From Zizania palustris (lineage: Eukaryota; Streptophyta; Magnoliopsida; Poales; Poaceae): DNA of 64,000 nt. The notes below the pieces were generated by a model. The model saw only the letters and a list, made by a program, of their open reading frames with translations. It did not search any database and was not told the origin of the DNA. How positions within the stretch are numbered: the first letter of the stretch is position 1; each line of letters opens with the position of its first letter. This document shows, piece by piece, positions 43,532 to 56,100 of the stretch. The DNA is taken from assembly GCA_019279435.1 (NCBI GenBank), contig JAAALK010000286.1:25687931-25751930 (forward strand), written 5' to 3'. Made by a program: the position numbers and the translations under genes.

Positions 43532-46237
43532 ATGACGTCTCCGGCAAGGTCCCGTCCTTGGAAGCCTATGGCTATAACTATTGGAAGACTCGCATGCGAG
43601 CTTATCTCATGAGCCAGGGTTCGGACATTTGGGACATTTGTGTTCACACCACGTTTGTCATATTGCCAGTCACTGAGCATGGTACTGCTGGTATCATTGC
43701 TCATCATCGGAGCAACAGTAAGGCTGTGAACATTCTTTTCTCTGGTTTAGGTCCCACTGAGTTTGACCATGTGAGCCATCTCTCCACTACGAGAGAGATC
43801 TGGGCTACCCTCAAGGCACACCATGAGGGAACAGCTCAGGTCAAGGATCGACTCTATCAGACCTACCGGCGTGAGTACGAGAAATTCACACAAAAGCCGG
43901 GTGAATCTGTTGAAGCTTTGTTTGGTCGCTTTCAATCGATCATTAACAAGCTTCGGGACAACAAGGCGGAGGGTGCTCAGTTAGTCTCAGATCACGAGCA
44001 GGCGCTCAAGGTTCTCCATACCATGGACCCAAATATCTAGGAGATCAAGGTATCCTCTATCGTTGAGAGCACTTCTTACGATACCTTGACCATTTCTGAG
44101 TTGTTTAGCAAGCTGAAGGCCACTGAGGTAGATATCCAGCTGAGATCAAATCTCACTGGTTCTGGATCAAAATCCCTGGCCCTTGCTACACCTTCTGTTG
44201 ATCCCTCTACTGTGAGCTGTGCTGGTTTCTCCTTGATGTCTATCACTGAGGACCAGCTTGAGTCTTTGGGAGATGATGATTTATGTCTCTTTAACAACCG
44301 GGTGCGTCGTGTCTATGACAAGAGAATGTTCAAAAGACACGGCACAAAATCCAGATGCTTTGAGTGTGGTGATCCAGGACACTTCATCACCGACTGCCCC
44401 AAGCGCAATGGACACAAGAAGGGCACCGGTGGCAGCTTCCACGACTCCGGCAAGCATGAGAGCTCATCCTTCAACAAGGGCAAGCCGAAGACCCGATTCT
44501 TCAAGAAGGCCCTGAAGGACTACCGGCGAGAGAACAAGAAGCGCGACAAGGCCTTCTTCGCCGAGATGGAGAAGAGCTACTCCAAGCAGTCCACGTCTTC
44601 TTCCTCTTCATCAAGCTCAAGCGATGAGGAGATCATCATCAGGAAGGGGAAGGACAAGGACGATCCGGCGGGCCTCTGCTTCATGGCCTTCGGAGACAAG
44701 CCGAAGAGCCGTTCACACCAGCGCCGAAGATCCCGCAAGAGCTTCTGTTCAATGGCTCTTGGGGATAAGGAAGAAAAGAGCTCCTCCGACGACGACAACA
44801 AGGTATCATCCTACGAGCGCGAAATCGTTGATTTACTTGAGAGTAATCGTCAAGAGTTGAAATATCGGGAAAAACTGCTTAGGGGGGCTAAGAAGAGGAT
44901 AGATGAGTTAGAGAGTGAGCTTGCCGTGGCCAACGGCAGAATTGAGAGTCTATCTTCTTCCCCTTGCTTGGGTGATAGCAGTGAGTGCCCGAAGTTTGAG
45001 GTGCTTCTGTGTGACCTGTCGACTCTGAAGTCCAGGTACATAGAAAGGGTTGATGAGAGGGACGCTTTGGCCACTAAGCTTGAAAGCGCTCAGCTGGAGC
45101 TGAAAGATGCTCAAGCCACTGTCGTCGCACCCTGTGTTGATTGCCCATCTCATCTAGCTGTCTTAGCTGAGCTGAAATCCAAGGGCGATGAACAGATGGG
45201 TGATTTGGAGAGGTTGAGAGCTGAGCTTGCACAGACTAGGCTAGAGCTTGAGAATTGCCTGTCTCTTAGAATGGAATTGATTAAGCTGAAAGCCGAGAAT
45301 CTGTTCAAGTAGAGAGTGAGTGTGAGACCTGCTTGTCTCAGGTGGAGGTTCTAGCTTCCTTGAGAGAGGAGCTAGCAGATTCTCAGAATGAGAACTTTTA
45401 CCTCCATTCTATCCTGAGTTGGATCAGTGCCAGAGAGCCACAGCTCGGCACAATGATCCAGTAGTTCAAAAGGCAGGATGGGTTTGGAGTAGGTTACACC
45501 TACACCAAGGCTGACTTTGAGAGTGCCATCAGCCGAGCAGTGGAGTGGAGTAAAATGACTCCAGAGCAGAGGTATCCCAAGACTCACTCCACTGAGTCTT
45601 CCCAGGCTTGTCAGCCCAAGGATGGAGTGATCCATGAACCACCTAAAGCTCCACCCAAGAAACCTATCTAGGTTCTAAAGCCCAAACACCTCCACTCTTC
45701 TCTAGACTCTCTTCCTGGACCTTCTCAACCCAAGAAGAATACACCTAACACCACCAAGCCCAAACATCCCAAGCCTCAACCACATCCCAAGAAGCCCACC
45801 TATCATTGTGAGTACTGTCAGAGAGACGGGCATCTTGCGGAGTTTTGCTTCAGGAGGAAGAGGGTTGAGAGAGAGAGAGAGCTCGTGGTGATCAGGAGCA
45901 GTTCTACCAGCAGGGTGGTAGGCTGCGTGTTCCTCGACGCGGGGAGGGGCTGGAGGCCAGGCCACGTCGTGTAGGTGGTGGTAGAGGAGATGGCTTTCTT
46001 GCTTGTGCTCCAGTTGGTGGTGTTCGTTCCAGCAGAGCTCCAGGTCGTTTTGGCTACGGTCCTGGACCTCGTGGCCGAGACTTTAAGCAGAACTGAGGAC
46101 CGCGCTTTGAGCCGCGTTTTGGTCCGAACTCTCATGATGATTTCTGCTTTCCGTCTTTTGAGCAGATGGCTCGACACTGGTTTAGCTCTTTTGCTAAACC
46201 TGGTGCCGAACCATTTGCTCCCACTTACAGCCACTGA
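43532..46237 (+). pseudogene. gag: Sirevirus B gag, full-length but mutated
   Basis: Best view of this family's gag. ATG at 43532 is followed by a 1-bp loss (CTCCGG where D has CTCCTGG) that breaks the frame. Then: capsid/UBN2-like domain (EAYGYNYWKTRMRAYLM..., 43558-44040), zinc knuckle CFECGDPGHFITDC (44356-44397), Ser-rich acidic tract (44590-44650), coiled coil (about 44800-45420), second knuckle CEYCQRDGHLAEFC (45807-45848), Arg/Gly-rich tail, stop TGA 46235-46237. Lesions: TAG 44038, frameshift near 45305, TAG near 45463 and 45669, frameshift near 45880. The length and two-knuckle layout fit Sireviruses. Confidence 0.9.
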
Positions 46238-49200
46238 TTGTGCAGGATCGGGGACTGGAGGACGTATGGATCATGGACTCAGGATGTTCTCGCCACATGA
46301 CGGGACATCGCAGATGGTTCTCCAGTCTCACTCCCCCGAGCTCCAAAGAGTACATCACATTCGTGAACAGTGGTCAAGGGAAAGTAAGTGGCATTGGCTC
46401 AATTCGCATTTCAGATCATTTCTCTTTGAAGAATGTTGCCTTGGTTAAGAATTTGAACTTCAATTTGATTTCTGTTTCGCAACTTCTTGAGGATGTATTG
46501 GAAGTGCGTTTTAAGAAGGGTAACTCTTCTGTGATTGATTCTAGAGGGTCTTTGGTTTGCCAGATTTTACCTTTTGGTAAAGTTTTTCGAATTGACTTCT
46601 CTAGTTCTTTTGGCCCTTCTCGCTGTTTGATAGCTGGATCTTCTTCTGAGCTCTGGAAGTGGCATAGGAGGTTAGGCCATTTGAGTTTTGATCTGTTAGT
46701 CAGATTGAGCTCTATGGACCTTATCCGAGGATTGCCCAAGCTTAAGATGGAGAAGGATCTACTCTGCCATCCCTGTCGTCATGGGAAAATGGTTGTCGCT
46801 TCTCACTCACCTGTGACTCAGGTGATGACTTCGTATCCGGGCGAGCTTTTACACTTGGACACTGTTGGTCCAGCTCGGGTACGTTCAGTCGGTGGGAAGT
46901 GGTATGCACTTGTGATTGTTGATGACTTTTCTCGATTCTCGTGGGTTTTCTTTTTGGAGTCTAAGGATGAAACTTTTCAGTTTGTTCATGACCTGATTTT
47001 GAAGCTGAAGAATGAGAACAATGGTCGGATGCGAGCAATTCGCTCTGACAACGGCTCTGAGTTCAAGAACTCTCAATTCATCAGCTTCTGTAGTGATCAG
47101 GGTCTGGACCATCAGTTTTCTTCTCCTTACAGTCCCCCACAGAACGACGTTGTGGAACAAAAGAACCGCACGCTAGTCGAGATGGCCAGGACGATGCTCG
47201 ATGAGCACAGGACTCCTAGGCGTTTTTGGGCTGAAGCCATGAACACGGCTTGCTATCTGGCCAACCGCATCTTTCTTAGAGCTTACCTTGGTAAGACATC
47301 ATATTAACCGCGGTTTGGCAGACAGCCCAAGGTGAGCCACTTGCGAGCGTTTGGCTGCAAGTGCTTTGTGCTCAAGAAGGGAGGGCATTTGGACAAGTTT
47401 GAGTCTCGTTGCTGGGATGGTGTTTTCCTTGGTTATGCATTGCATTCTCGAGGCTTCCGTGTTTGGAACCTCGAATCCCAGCTGCTTGTCGAGACCTGTG
47501 AAGTTTCATTTGATGAGTCCTTGCCTTCTTTGACTCCTTCTTTTGAGCCTTCTGATGGTGAGCTCGGAGAGTCCATCTTCGAGGAAGATGATGACACTCC
47601 AGCCACTAATGAGGGTGGGCCTTCTGCACCCCCCGCAGAGCCCACACCTTCTGAGACTTCGACTGAGGATGAGGGTGGACCTCTGATCACTTCATCCACT
47701 TCGATCGAGCCCCCTCAGTCGAGTCCAGAGGTGCCAGCTGCTGACTCTGGTGAGGTGACTTCAGATCATCAGGGAACCCGAGCAGTTCAGCGTGACCATC
47801 CCTCAGAGCTCATCATAGGTGATCTGACTGAGAGAACGTTGCGTTCTTCTGCCTCTCTTGCTGTGTTTGCTGAATCTGCGTTTGTTGCATCTTTTGAGCC
47901 CAGAGATGTTTCTCATGCTCTTTCTGATTCTAATTGGATTAATGCTATGCAAGAAGAGCTTGAGAACTTTGTCCGCAATCGGGTTTGGACACTAGTTGAG
48001 CCGCCTCCAGGATGCAACCCCATAGGCACCAAGTGGGTATTAAAAAACAAACAAGGTGAAGATGGGGTTGTGGTGCGCAATAAAGCTCGACTAGTTGCCC
48101 AGGGTTATTGCCAGAAGGAAGGTATTGACTTTGAAGAAACCTTCGCTCCTGTTGCCCGTCTTGAGTCCATTCGTATTCTTTTAGCTTTTGCCGCTTCGAA
48201 GGGTTTTAAGCTTTTTCAAATGGACGTTAAGAGTGCTTTTCTGAACGGGTTCATAGAGGAGGAAGTTTATGTTAGGCAGCCCCCCGGCTTTGAGAACCCT
48301 AAGTTTCCTCGACATGTTTTTAAGTTGCACAAAGCTTTATACGGGTTGAAGAAAGCCCCCAGGGCTTGGTATGACCGGTTAAAGCAATTTTTGTTGGGGA
48401 AGGGCTTTGTGATGGGTTCTGTGGACAAAACTCTCTTTTTGCTCAAGTCGCTTCAGACTTCTTAGTTGCTCAGATTTATGTGGACGATATTATCTTTGGC
48501 GGTACTACTGATTCTCTCGTGTCCATGTTTTCTGAGCAGATGCACAGCAAGTTTGAGATGAGCCTCATGGGTGAGCTCAAGTACTTCTTAGGGCTCCAGA
48601 TCAAGCAGACCAAGGACGGCACCTTCATCCACCAAGGTAAGTACACTCGCGACATGCTTAAGAAATTTGACTTTGGTGGTGAGTCGAAGCCGCAAATGAC
48701 CCCGATGGGCACATCTGGGGTCTGGACAAGGACGAAAGCGGCGTCAAGGTCAATGAAAGGGAGTTTCGAGGGATGATCGGTTCACTGCTATACTTGACGG
48801 CAACAAGACCGGACATTCAGTTCGCCGTGGGACTTTGCGCGCGTTTTCAGTCTTCACCACGCGCGTCTCACCGGCAGGCTGTCAAGCGCATCTTCAGGTA
48901 TCTCACTTATGCGCCCGATCTTGGTCTTTTCTATTCAGCATCATCTTCTCTCGATTTATCTGGATTTTCGGACGCCGACTTTGGTGGGTGCCGGTTGGAT
49001 CGCAAGTCGACTTCCGGTTCTTGCCAGTTTCTTGGTTCTTCTCTTGTCTCTTGGTCTTCTCGAAAGCAATCTGGAGTTGCTCTTTCAACCACAGAGGCTG
49101 AGTACGTAGCTGCTGCTAGCTGCTGCTCACAGTTGGTTTGGATGATTTCCACTCTACGAGATTTTGGGTTATTCTTTCCTACCAGGGTTCCATTGTTTTG

Positions 49201-49426
49201 CGACAGCACCAGTGCTATTAATGTAGGGCAAAACCCGTGTCTCCATTCCAAAACCAAACACATTGATGTGCGCTTTCACTTCTTGCGGGATCAATATGAG
49301 AAAGGTGTCATTGACCTTGTTCATGTTGATACCCATCATCAGTTAGCTGACATTTTCACCAAACCCCTAGATCAGTCTACATTTGAGCGTTTACGAGGGG
49401 ATTTGGGTGTTGTGTATCCTTTTTAG
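46198..49426 (+). pseudogene. pol: Sirevirus B pol, broken
   Basis: In the -1 frame relative to gag, with a short overlap. Protease DSG at 46276, integrase zinc segment (HRRLGHLSFD, CHPCRHGKM), integrase LDTVGP, SDNGSEF and NDVVEQKNRTL (usual NGVVERKNRTL), RT (FQMDVKSAFLNG, YVDDIIFGG near 48478) and RNase H (DADFGGCRLDRKSTSG, STTEAEYVAA, QLADIFTKPLDQ), ending in TAG at 49424-49426. Lesions: TAA at 47305-47307 (GAA in copy A), a 1-bp loss near 48445 and another near 48718. The last 218 codons are open. Confidence 0.9.
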
Positions 49427-50742
49427 GATATTTTGCGTCAGTTTTCTTTCTTCTTTACTCTTTTCTTGAGTCTTTTTTTGTGTGTTCATATCTTGCATAT
49501 TCACATATCACAATTTTGAGCTTGCTTCTGTTATATGATTGAACTGCTTTACTTATTCTAGCTGGTACATGCTTTTGATTACTTGTCATTGATCATGCTT
49601 TGGTTCAGTTCACTTGATATGTCTGATATCTGTCATATGCATGGCTTTTATACTTTAAACTTGAAAAATGATCACCATTGCTTCTGGTAACTAGCATGGG
49701 TAGGCTAAGTGCTCTTGCCATCTGTTACATGCCTTGTAGCTAGTTCCTGACTTAGATGCAAACATGCAACTTGGAAATCTTTCTGCTTTATAACATGGAA
49801 ATATGCTATAAAAATCAAGAAAAATGAAAATTCCATGCCTTTTTATGCATAAACTTGAAAAGATCCAGGTGGGTTTGTTTTGTCGCATTGCATTGTTCTA
49901 GACTGCGTATCATAACACTTTGGTACGAACTAGGACAGTGTAGTGTATGCCGAGACCAATGTCTTAAGCTTCTGATGGTCCAGTTCTGGCCTAGACTTGA
50001 CTTGGTCGGTCAGCATAAGGTTTGACATGCAAATAACCCCTGGCAAAAATGAAAAAGGGAAAAGAAAAAGCTTGAAAATTGAAATGATAACAAGTTTGCT
50101 GAAGCACTTTGTTTTTGGACAATGCGTATCTTGGTAGATGTCAGTTAGCTTTTGCATCTCATGCTTTACCTTGCTTATTTATTGGAACATGTGGTGATGC
50201 TTTTGTTTGCAAAAACTGAAAAATGCGTGCAAATGAGTTTCTTTAGATATCATCTGTTGCACTGATCATGCCAAGTATCGTTACAGTATGTCTTTTGCTG
50301 TATCTGTTAGATGTTGTAATTGCAGTCAATCATATCTAAGAAGCATGCTTTCTACACTCCTTATGCACTCCAGTTGAATTCACTGCATATTTTGAGGGGG
50401 AGTTGCATTTCACGGGGAGTCTGTGTCTCTATTGAGTGCTTGATGAGTTCACTTGTCAATAAGGTGGAGAAAATTTGGGATCAGAGTTTAAGGGGGGAGT
50501 TCTTACTCTGTTGATATCCTTGTTGTTCTGAAATGGCACTCATTTTGAGCTTTTACGTTTTGGTTAACCATAATGACCACTTCTTGCTTTTGTTCGGCTT
50601 TTGGTCATTAGGGTTAAACTTTTACCTTATTTTTCTTCTTCTTTGTTTTCTTGTGCTTTGTTTTCGGGTTTCCACATTTGTTCGCAGGTGCTGAAGAGCT
50701 GAAGAAGAGGAGTGTTGACAATGCACTCATCAAGGGGGAGAT
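49427..50742 (+). other. Sirevirus B post-pol region with multiple polypurine tracts
   Basis: Non-coding, no envelope-like ORF. It contains the intact version of the site where G1 inserted in copy A (about 50085-50108). Purine tracts lie at about 50394, 50490 and 50731-50741, the last abutting the 3' LTR. Confidence 0.85.
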
Positions 50743-52721
50743 TGAGGAGCCATGCTGAATAGCGTGGGCCTCATGGCTCCAGAAGTGATGAGTCATTGTC
50801 AACGATAGTCAAAGAGGACAAAAGAAGAAGAGATCTGCTGTTTCATGGGCCGCGTGTGACTCAGGTACACGGGCAGCGAGCGACTGTCGGGCAGAGGAGG
50901 CTGCGAAGTCGGGCTGGCCCAATCCGGGTGCATGGGCCAGAAGCAGTAGAAGACCCACCGGGCTGTTGACCAGGGTTGACTCAGGTACACGGACGATGAG
51001 TGATTGCCGGGCTGAGAGAGCTGCGGAATCGGGCCGGCCCAATCCGGGTACCTGGTGCAAAGTCGGTGGAGGCTTTGTCAGTTTCGGCGCAAAACTGACA
51101 ACCATTGATCTTGTATCCGACTGTCCAGAAGAGAAGACGTAGTCGCTACGAAAACTTAGCTTCCGGATAAGTCATCTGTATCTCTAGGCCCACAGTCAGT
51201 CAGTCGTGTCTGTAAAAATTCCTAAGGGCAGTAGAGTCTTTTCCTTTATTTCTGCGTCTGTAAAACCCTAAGGGGCTGGTAGAATATTCCTAGTGTAGGG
51301 CAGCCTATAAATAGGGCCCCAATCCCTAGGGTTTGGATTACCCTTCTAGAAATCACTTTTTCCATCATTCCTTGGGTCATCTTTGTTTCCTGCACACTCT
51401 CTTTCTTTCCTGTTTCTGTGCACCGCCAGGGGCTTGTTTCCTGCCTGCATTCATTTTGTTCTTCATTAATGCAGTGAGATTTTGGTTCTCTGTTGAGTGC
51501 GAGGTGTGCATTTAGTTTTGTGGATCTGAATCTTTGTGTACCGTGTGCAATTTCTATTCACTGTTGGGTACTCTGTTGGCTGTGTTCTTCGTGCTAGGAG
51601 TACTAGTTCTTGCTGTTGCAAGTAGTACTACTATACTGTAGCAACAGTACTCTGTGCCAGCTTTTTAGTTTCTACTACTCAGCTTTTTGATCGAAGTAGA
51701 CAGTCCCTAGCAACTTTTCTGTCTGTTTTCTGGCGAAGCTATCCACTCTGTTCGAAGCCCCTCAACTCCGTGAGGCAGGCTTCGATCTGACTTTCTCGAA
51801 GGTTTCGGTCGAACTTTGAACTTCGTTCTGTGTCCTCAGCTGCTAGCTGCGAAGTACTTTTTGAACGGACAGCGTCGCATACTTCGAACGACAGTGCGAA
51901 GGTACTCCGCCTTGAGCTCTTCGAAGTCCACACTTCGATAGGTTTCGAAGTTGGCTTCGAGGCTTGTCGTTCTGTTAGGCTTCGCTTTGGTTTCCTTGTT
52001 GCGTGCCAGCTTTCGTTTATCTTTTCGAAGCTTGCTCTTTTCGAAGGTAGAGTGTAGGCTTCGAATTTGGTGCCTCTGTCGTGTGACAGGCTTCGCTTCT
52101 TAGTTCGAAGTTTGTCCGTCTGTGTGTTGCATTTGAAGTTTTCTGTTCGAAGGTTTTTGCTTCGAAGTACCTGGTTCGAAGCTGTGTTCGAAGTCTTGCC
52201 TTCGGAGTACATACTTCGAAGCAGGCTCCGACTTTCTCATACTTCGCTTCGAATCATACTTTGATTCCTACCTTCGGCATTTTCACAACACCTTCGACAG
52301 ACTTCGACTACCACCTTCGAACCAGACTTCAACCAGCGAAGTAGACCTCGACCTCCGAAGCAGGCTTCGGCCAGTGAAGCAGGCTTCGACTTGCGAAGCA
52401 GGCTTCGCCGAGTTCCTAACAGGAGATAAATCTGAACAGTAACTTCTCATCTCACTTTATATATACTTCGATCATTTCATTGAGAAGTCTAGCCTGACTT
52501 GTCTAGTATGCTTTGTCCATCTGCCTAGTTGCACTGTTTTGGTATTTCTCTGTTTAACCTCAGTTGCTTCTAGGCTAGATAACTTTAGACTTAGGCTATT
52601 TGTTTATTTTCTGCTGCTTAGTCTTTAGAGGTGCGTTGGGTATTGGGAACAGGCCATTGATTCGAAAGAATTTTTAAGGTGCCCATTCACCCCCCCTCTG
52701 GTCGCTACTTTCGGTCCTACA
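50743..52721 (+). repeat. Sirevirus B 3' LTR (1,979 bp)
   Basis: Full-length LTR of the B/D subtype, TATA at 51306-51313. By eye it differs from the 5' LTR at roughly 1-2% of positions outside the 172-bp deletion. Confidence 0.95.
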
Positions 52722-52726
52722 GCAGG
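52722..52726 (+). repeat. Target site duplication of Sirevirus B (right)
   Basis: GCAGG, matching 41655-41659; ORF0 of G2 continues directly afterwards. Confidence 0.95.
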
Positions 52727-53176
52727 GACACCAAATGGCTGCCGAGGCCGAAGAGTTACGGCGCCAGAATGAACTTCTACGATAGCGCGTCGCCACCAAC
52801 CCTCAGCTCCGCCACCAGATCGAGGAGTTGAAGAAGGATATTGAAGAGATAGCCCCTCTTCCACCTCGCAAGCGGAAATCACTTCGGATCCCCATCGTGA
52901 GACCCAAGAGGATTTCACGCAGTGCTCCACCCGCCGGACCTTCCATCTCCCACGAGCCCGTGATCAGGACGTCCCCAGATCTACCATAGACGTAGTATTT
53001 ACGATTGTTTGTTTCCTTTATTTGTTTTGAATTGTATTATCACTCATGTCAAATATAAGGCATGAGTGAAAAACTAAATAAAAGACAATAAATGTAATCG
53101 CAAGAACGACCCTTTTTTTGAAATAAAGCTAGCATTGTTCCCCCTATGAAGATGTTGTTATTTTGGAAACCTCAGG

Positions 53177-56100
53177 ATGTCGAACAACCAAGGCTCCGAC
53201 GCTCCTCAGAATGGAGGAGATAACAGGAACTTGCCTCAGTGGGGAGCAACTGGGCAAAGGCAAGCCCCGGTTGCCAATCACCCCACTCTGGCCGAGATGA
53301 TGGCCACACAAAACCAACTAGTATCTGCCCTTTTGAACCAGATGCAACAACAGCAGCAGGCTCACTTCTTTCGTCTCCACCAACAGCCCGAGCTGCCACG
53401 CCCCGCCACTCTAGCTCCTGCTCCCGCCTCCCAACTCTCGGAATTCCTCCGAGTCCGCCCACCTACTTTCTCAAGCACCACCAACCCCATGGAGGCTGGG
53501 GATTGGTTGAGGACTATCGAGAAGAAACTCGACCTCCTGACCTGCACCGAGCAGGAGAGGGTGGCCTTCGCCACCCACCAGCTCCAGGGTCCCTCCGCAG
53601 AATGGTGGGACAATATGCGCGAGACCTTGCCCGAGGGACACGTCCAGACTTGGGCAGAGTTCTCGGCTGCTTTCCGTGCCGCTCACATCCCCGACGGCAT
53701 CATAGCTCAGAAGCAGCAAGAGTTTAGGGACCTGCAGCAGGGGAGCAGGTCCGTAACAGAATATTTACACGAGTTCAACAGGCTGGCCAGGTACGCACTC
53801 GAGGAGGTCCGTACAGATGCGGCCAGACAAGCCAAGTTCCTCCGGGGACTGAAGGATGAACTGTCCCTTCAACTCATCTCCGGAGATTTCGCCAACTTCC
53901 AAATGTTGGTGAATAAAGCTATCATTCAGGAGACCCAACAGTATAAGGTCGACTTGAAGAAGAAGAGGATGATTGCCTTTAGGAAAAACCAGGGCATGGC
54001 CCAGAGACCCCGCTTCACCCCTCCTCCACCGGTGCCACAGTACCACCCCCGCCTGGTATATCGTCCGGCACCACCCGCCGCCAACACCGGAGCCGGACAG
54101 TCTTGCCCCGCTCCCGCCGCACCAGCCGCCCCGGCCAAGAAGGCGGAGATTCTACGCGACAGGCACGGCAAGCCCGTGGTATGCTTCAACTACCGCCAGG
54201 AGGGGCACTACTCTCACCAATGCCCTCATCCTAAGCGTACACAAGGCGTCACATCGAACCCCGCCGTCCGTGCCCGAGTCAACCACGTCACGGCCGAAGA
54301 AGCCCAGGCTGCCCCGGAAATTGTCATGGGTAAGTTTATGGTACATTCAGCACTTGCAGTGGTTTTATTTGACACCGGAGCCACACACTCCTTCATATCA
54401 ACTGCTTTTGTGGAAAGAAATGCCCTGGACATAAGTGAACTGCCCAGACCCATATTAATAGCTACCCCGGGCAAACAAACCCTCGCCTATTCCTTTAGTC
54501 CAAGGGTATGGGTAGATATCCAAGGCACAATATTCTGGGCCGACCACATCCTAATAGAATGCCAAGGCTTAGATCTCATTCTAGGGATGGATTGGTTAAA
54601 TAAACACCAAGGAGTAATAGAATGTGCCCAGAGAAAAGTAACGGTGATCAGTGAAGAAGGGACTGCCGTCACATTCCAGATGCCAAGTATGAAGTTCGGA
54701 AGACCAAGACTGCACCAGATTACCTTGGAAGAAATACCAGTAGTCAGTGAGTACTCGGACGTATTTCCAGAGGATTTACCAAGGATGCCTCCTAAAAGGG
54801 ACATCGAGTTCAGGATTGACTTGGTACCCGGGACCACCCCTATTTACAAGCGACCATACCGGATGGCCGCTAATGAGTTAGCTGGGATGAAGCAGCAATT
54901 GGAGGATCTCGAGAGGAAAGGCTACATCAGACCAAGTACATCGCCATGGGGTGCCCCCGTCATCTTCGTTGAGAAGAAACAAGACAAGGCTAAGCGTATG
55001 TGTGTGGATTACCGCGCTTTGAATGAAGTGACCATCAAGAACAAGTACCCGTTGCCTCGGATCGATGATCTCTTTGACCAGCTGAAGGGAGCTACGATAT
55101 TCTCAAAGATCGACCTGCGGTCTGGTTATCATCAGTTAAGGATTCGAGAAGAGGATATACCCAAGACGGCCTTTACCACCCGTTATGGATTATATGAGTG
55201 TACTGTTATGTCATTCGGATTGACCAACGCCCCTGCATTCTTCATGAATATGATGAACAAGGTATTTATGGAGTATTTGGACAAATTCATCGTGGTCTTT
55301 ATAGACGACATCCTCATTTATTCCAAGGACCAAGAAGAGCATGAGACTCACCTCCGATTAACCTTAGGGAAGCTAAGGGAACACCAATTATACGCCAAGT
55401 ACAGCAAGTGCAAGTTTTGGACGGCGGAAGTAAAGTTCCTTGGACACATTATCTCTGCACAAGGCATTGCAGTAGATCCTGCCACCGTAGAAGCAGTTAC
55501 AGATTGGTTGCCACCCACAAACGTATCTGAGATACGAAGTTTTCTGGGTTTGGCCGGATATTACTGGAGATTCATTGAGAATTTTTCCAAGATAGCCAAG
55601 CCAATGACCAAGTTGTTGCAGAAAGGAGACAAGTTTGAATGGACTCCCGAGTGCGAGGAAAGTTTCCGCACTCTCAAGACTCGTCTGGTGTCAGCACCCA
55701 TACTGACCCTACCAGACATCTGGAAGGACTTCCATGTCTATTGCGACGCATCTCGCCAAGGATTAGGATGTGTTCTTATGCAAGATGGAAAGGTTATCTC
55801 TTATGCATCTCGTCAGTTGAGACCCCATGAGTTGAACTACCCGACCCATGATTTGGAATTGGCCGCTGTAGTGCACACCCTTAAGATATGGAGGCATTAT
55901 TTGGTCGGAAATCGCTGCGAAATCTTTACGGATCACAAGAGTCTGAAGTACATCTTCACGCAGCCAGACCTCAATCTAAGGCAAAGACGATGGTTGGAGC
56001 TAATAAAGGACTATGACTTAGGTATCCACTACCACCCCGGAAAAGAAAATGTGGTAGCCGATGCATTAAGCCGCAAGGGATATTGCACAGCCATTATGAT

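Larger units (their letters stand above)
41660..52721 (+). mobile_element. Sirevirus (Ty1/copia) copy B, complete but defective
   Basis: 11,062 bp with both LTRs, PBS (43467-43480), gag, pol, post-pol region, multiple PPTs and a perfect GCAGG target duplication inside ORF0 of G2. Coding regions carry at least nine stops or frameshifts. Same family as A and D; its LTR subtype (GGGCAGAGGAGG) matches D. Confidence 0.95.
41134..52989 (+). pseudogene. ORF0 of G2, split by Sirevirus B
   Basis: Homologue of the G1 ORF0. The first part (41134-41659) has FIRELHMLVGFLGF and GGPTF...TALQALTELRMIYD. It resumes at 52727 after Sirevirus B plus one GCAGG. The second part has TAG at 52783-52785, then KKDIEEIAPLPPRKRK and a Pro-rich tail to TAG at 52987-52989. 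The ATG follows TCTCTTTTGTAG, as in G1. The intact first half is strongly similar to G1, so the gene was functional before insertion or until recently. Function unknown. Confidence 0.88.
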
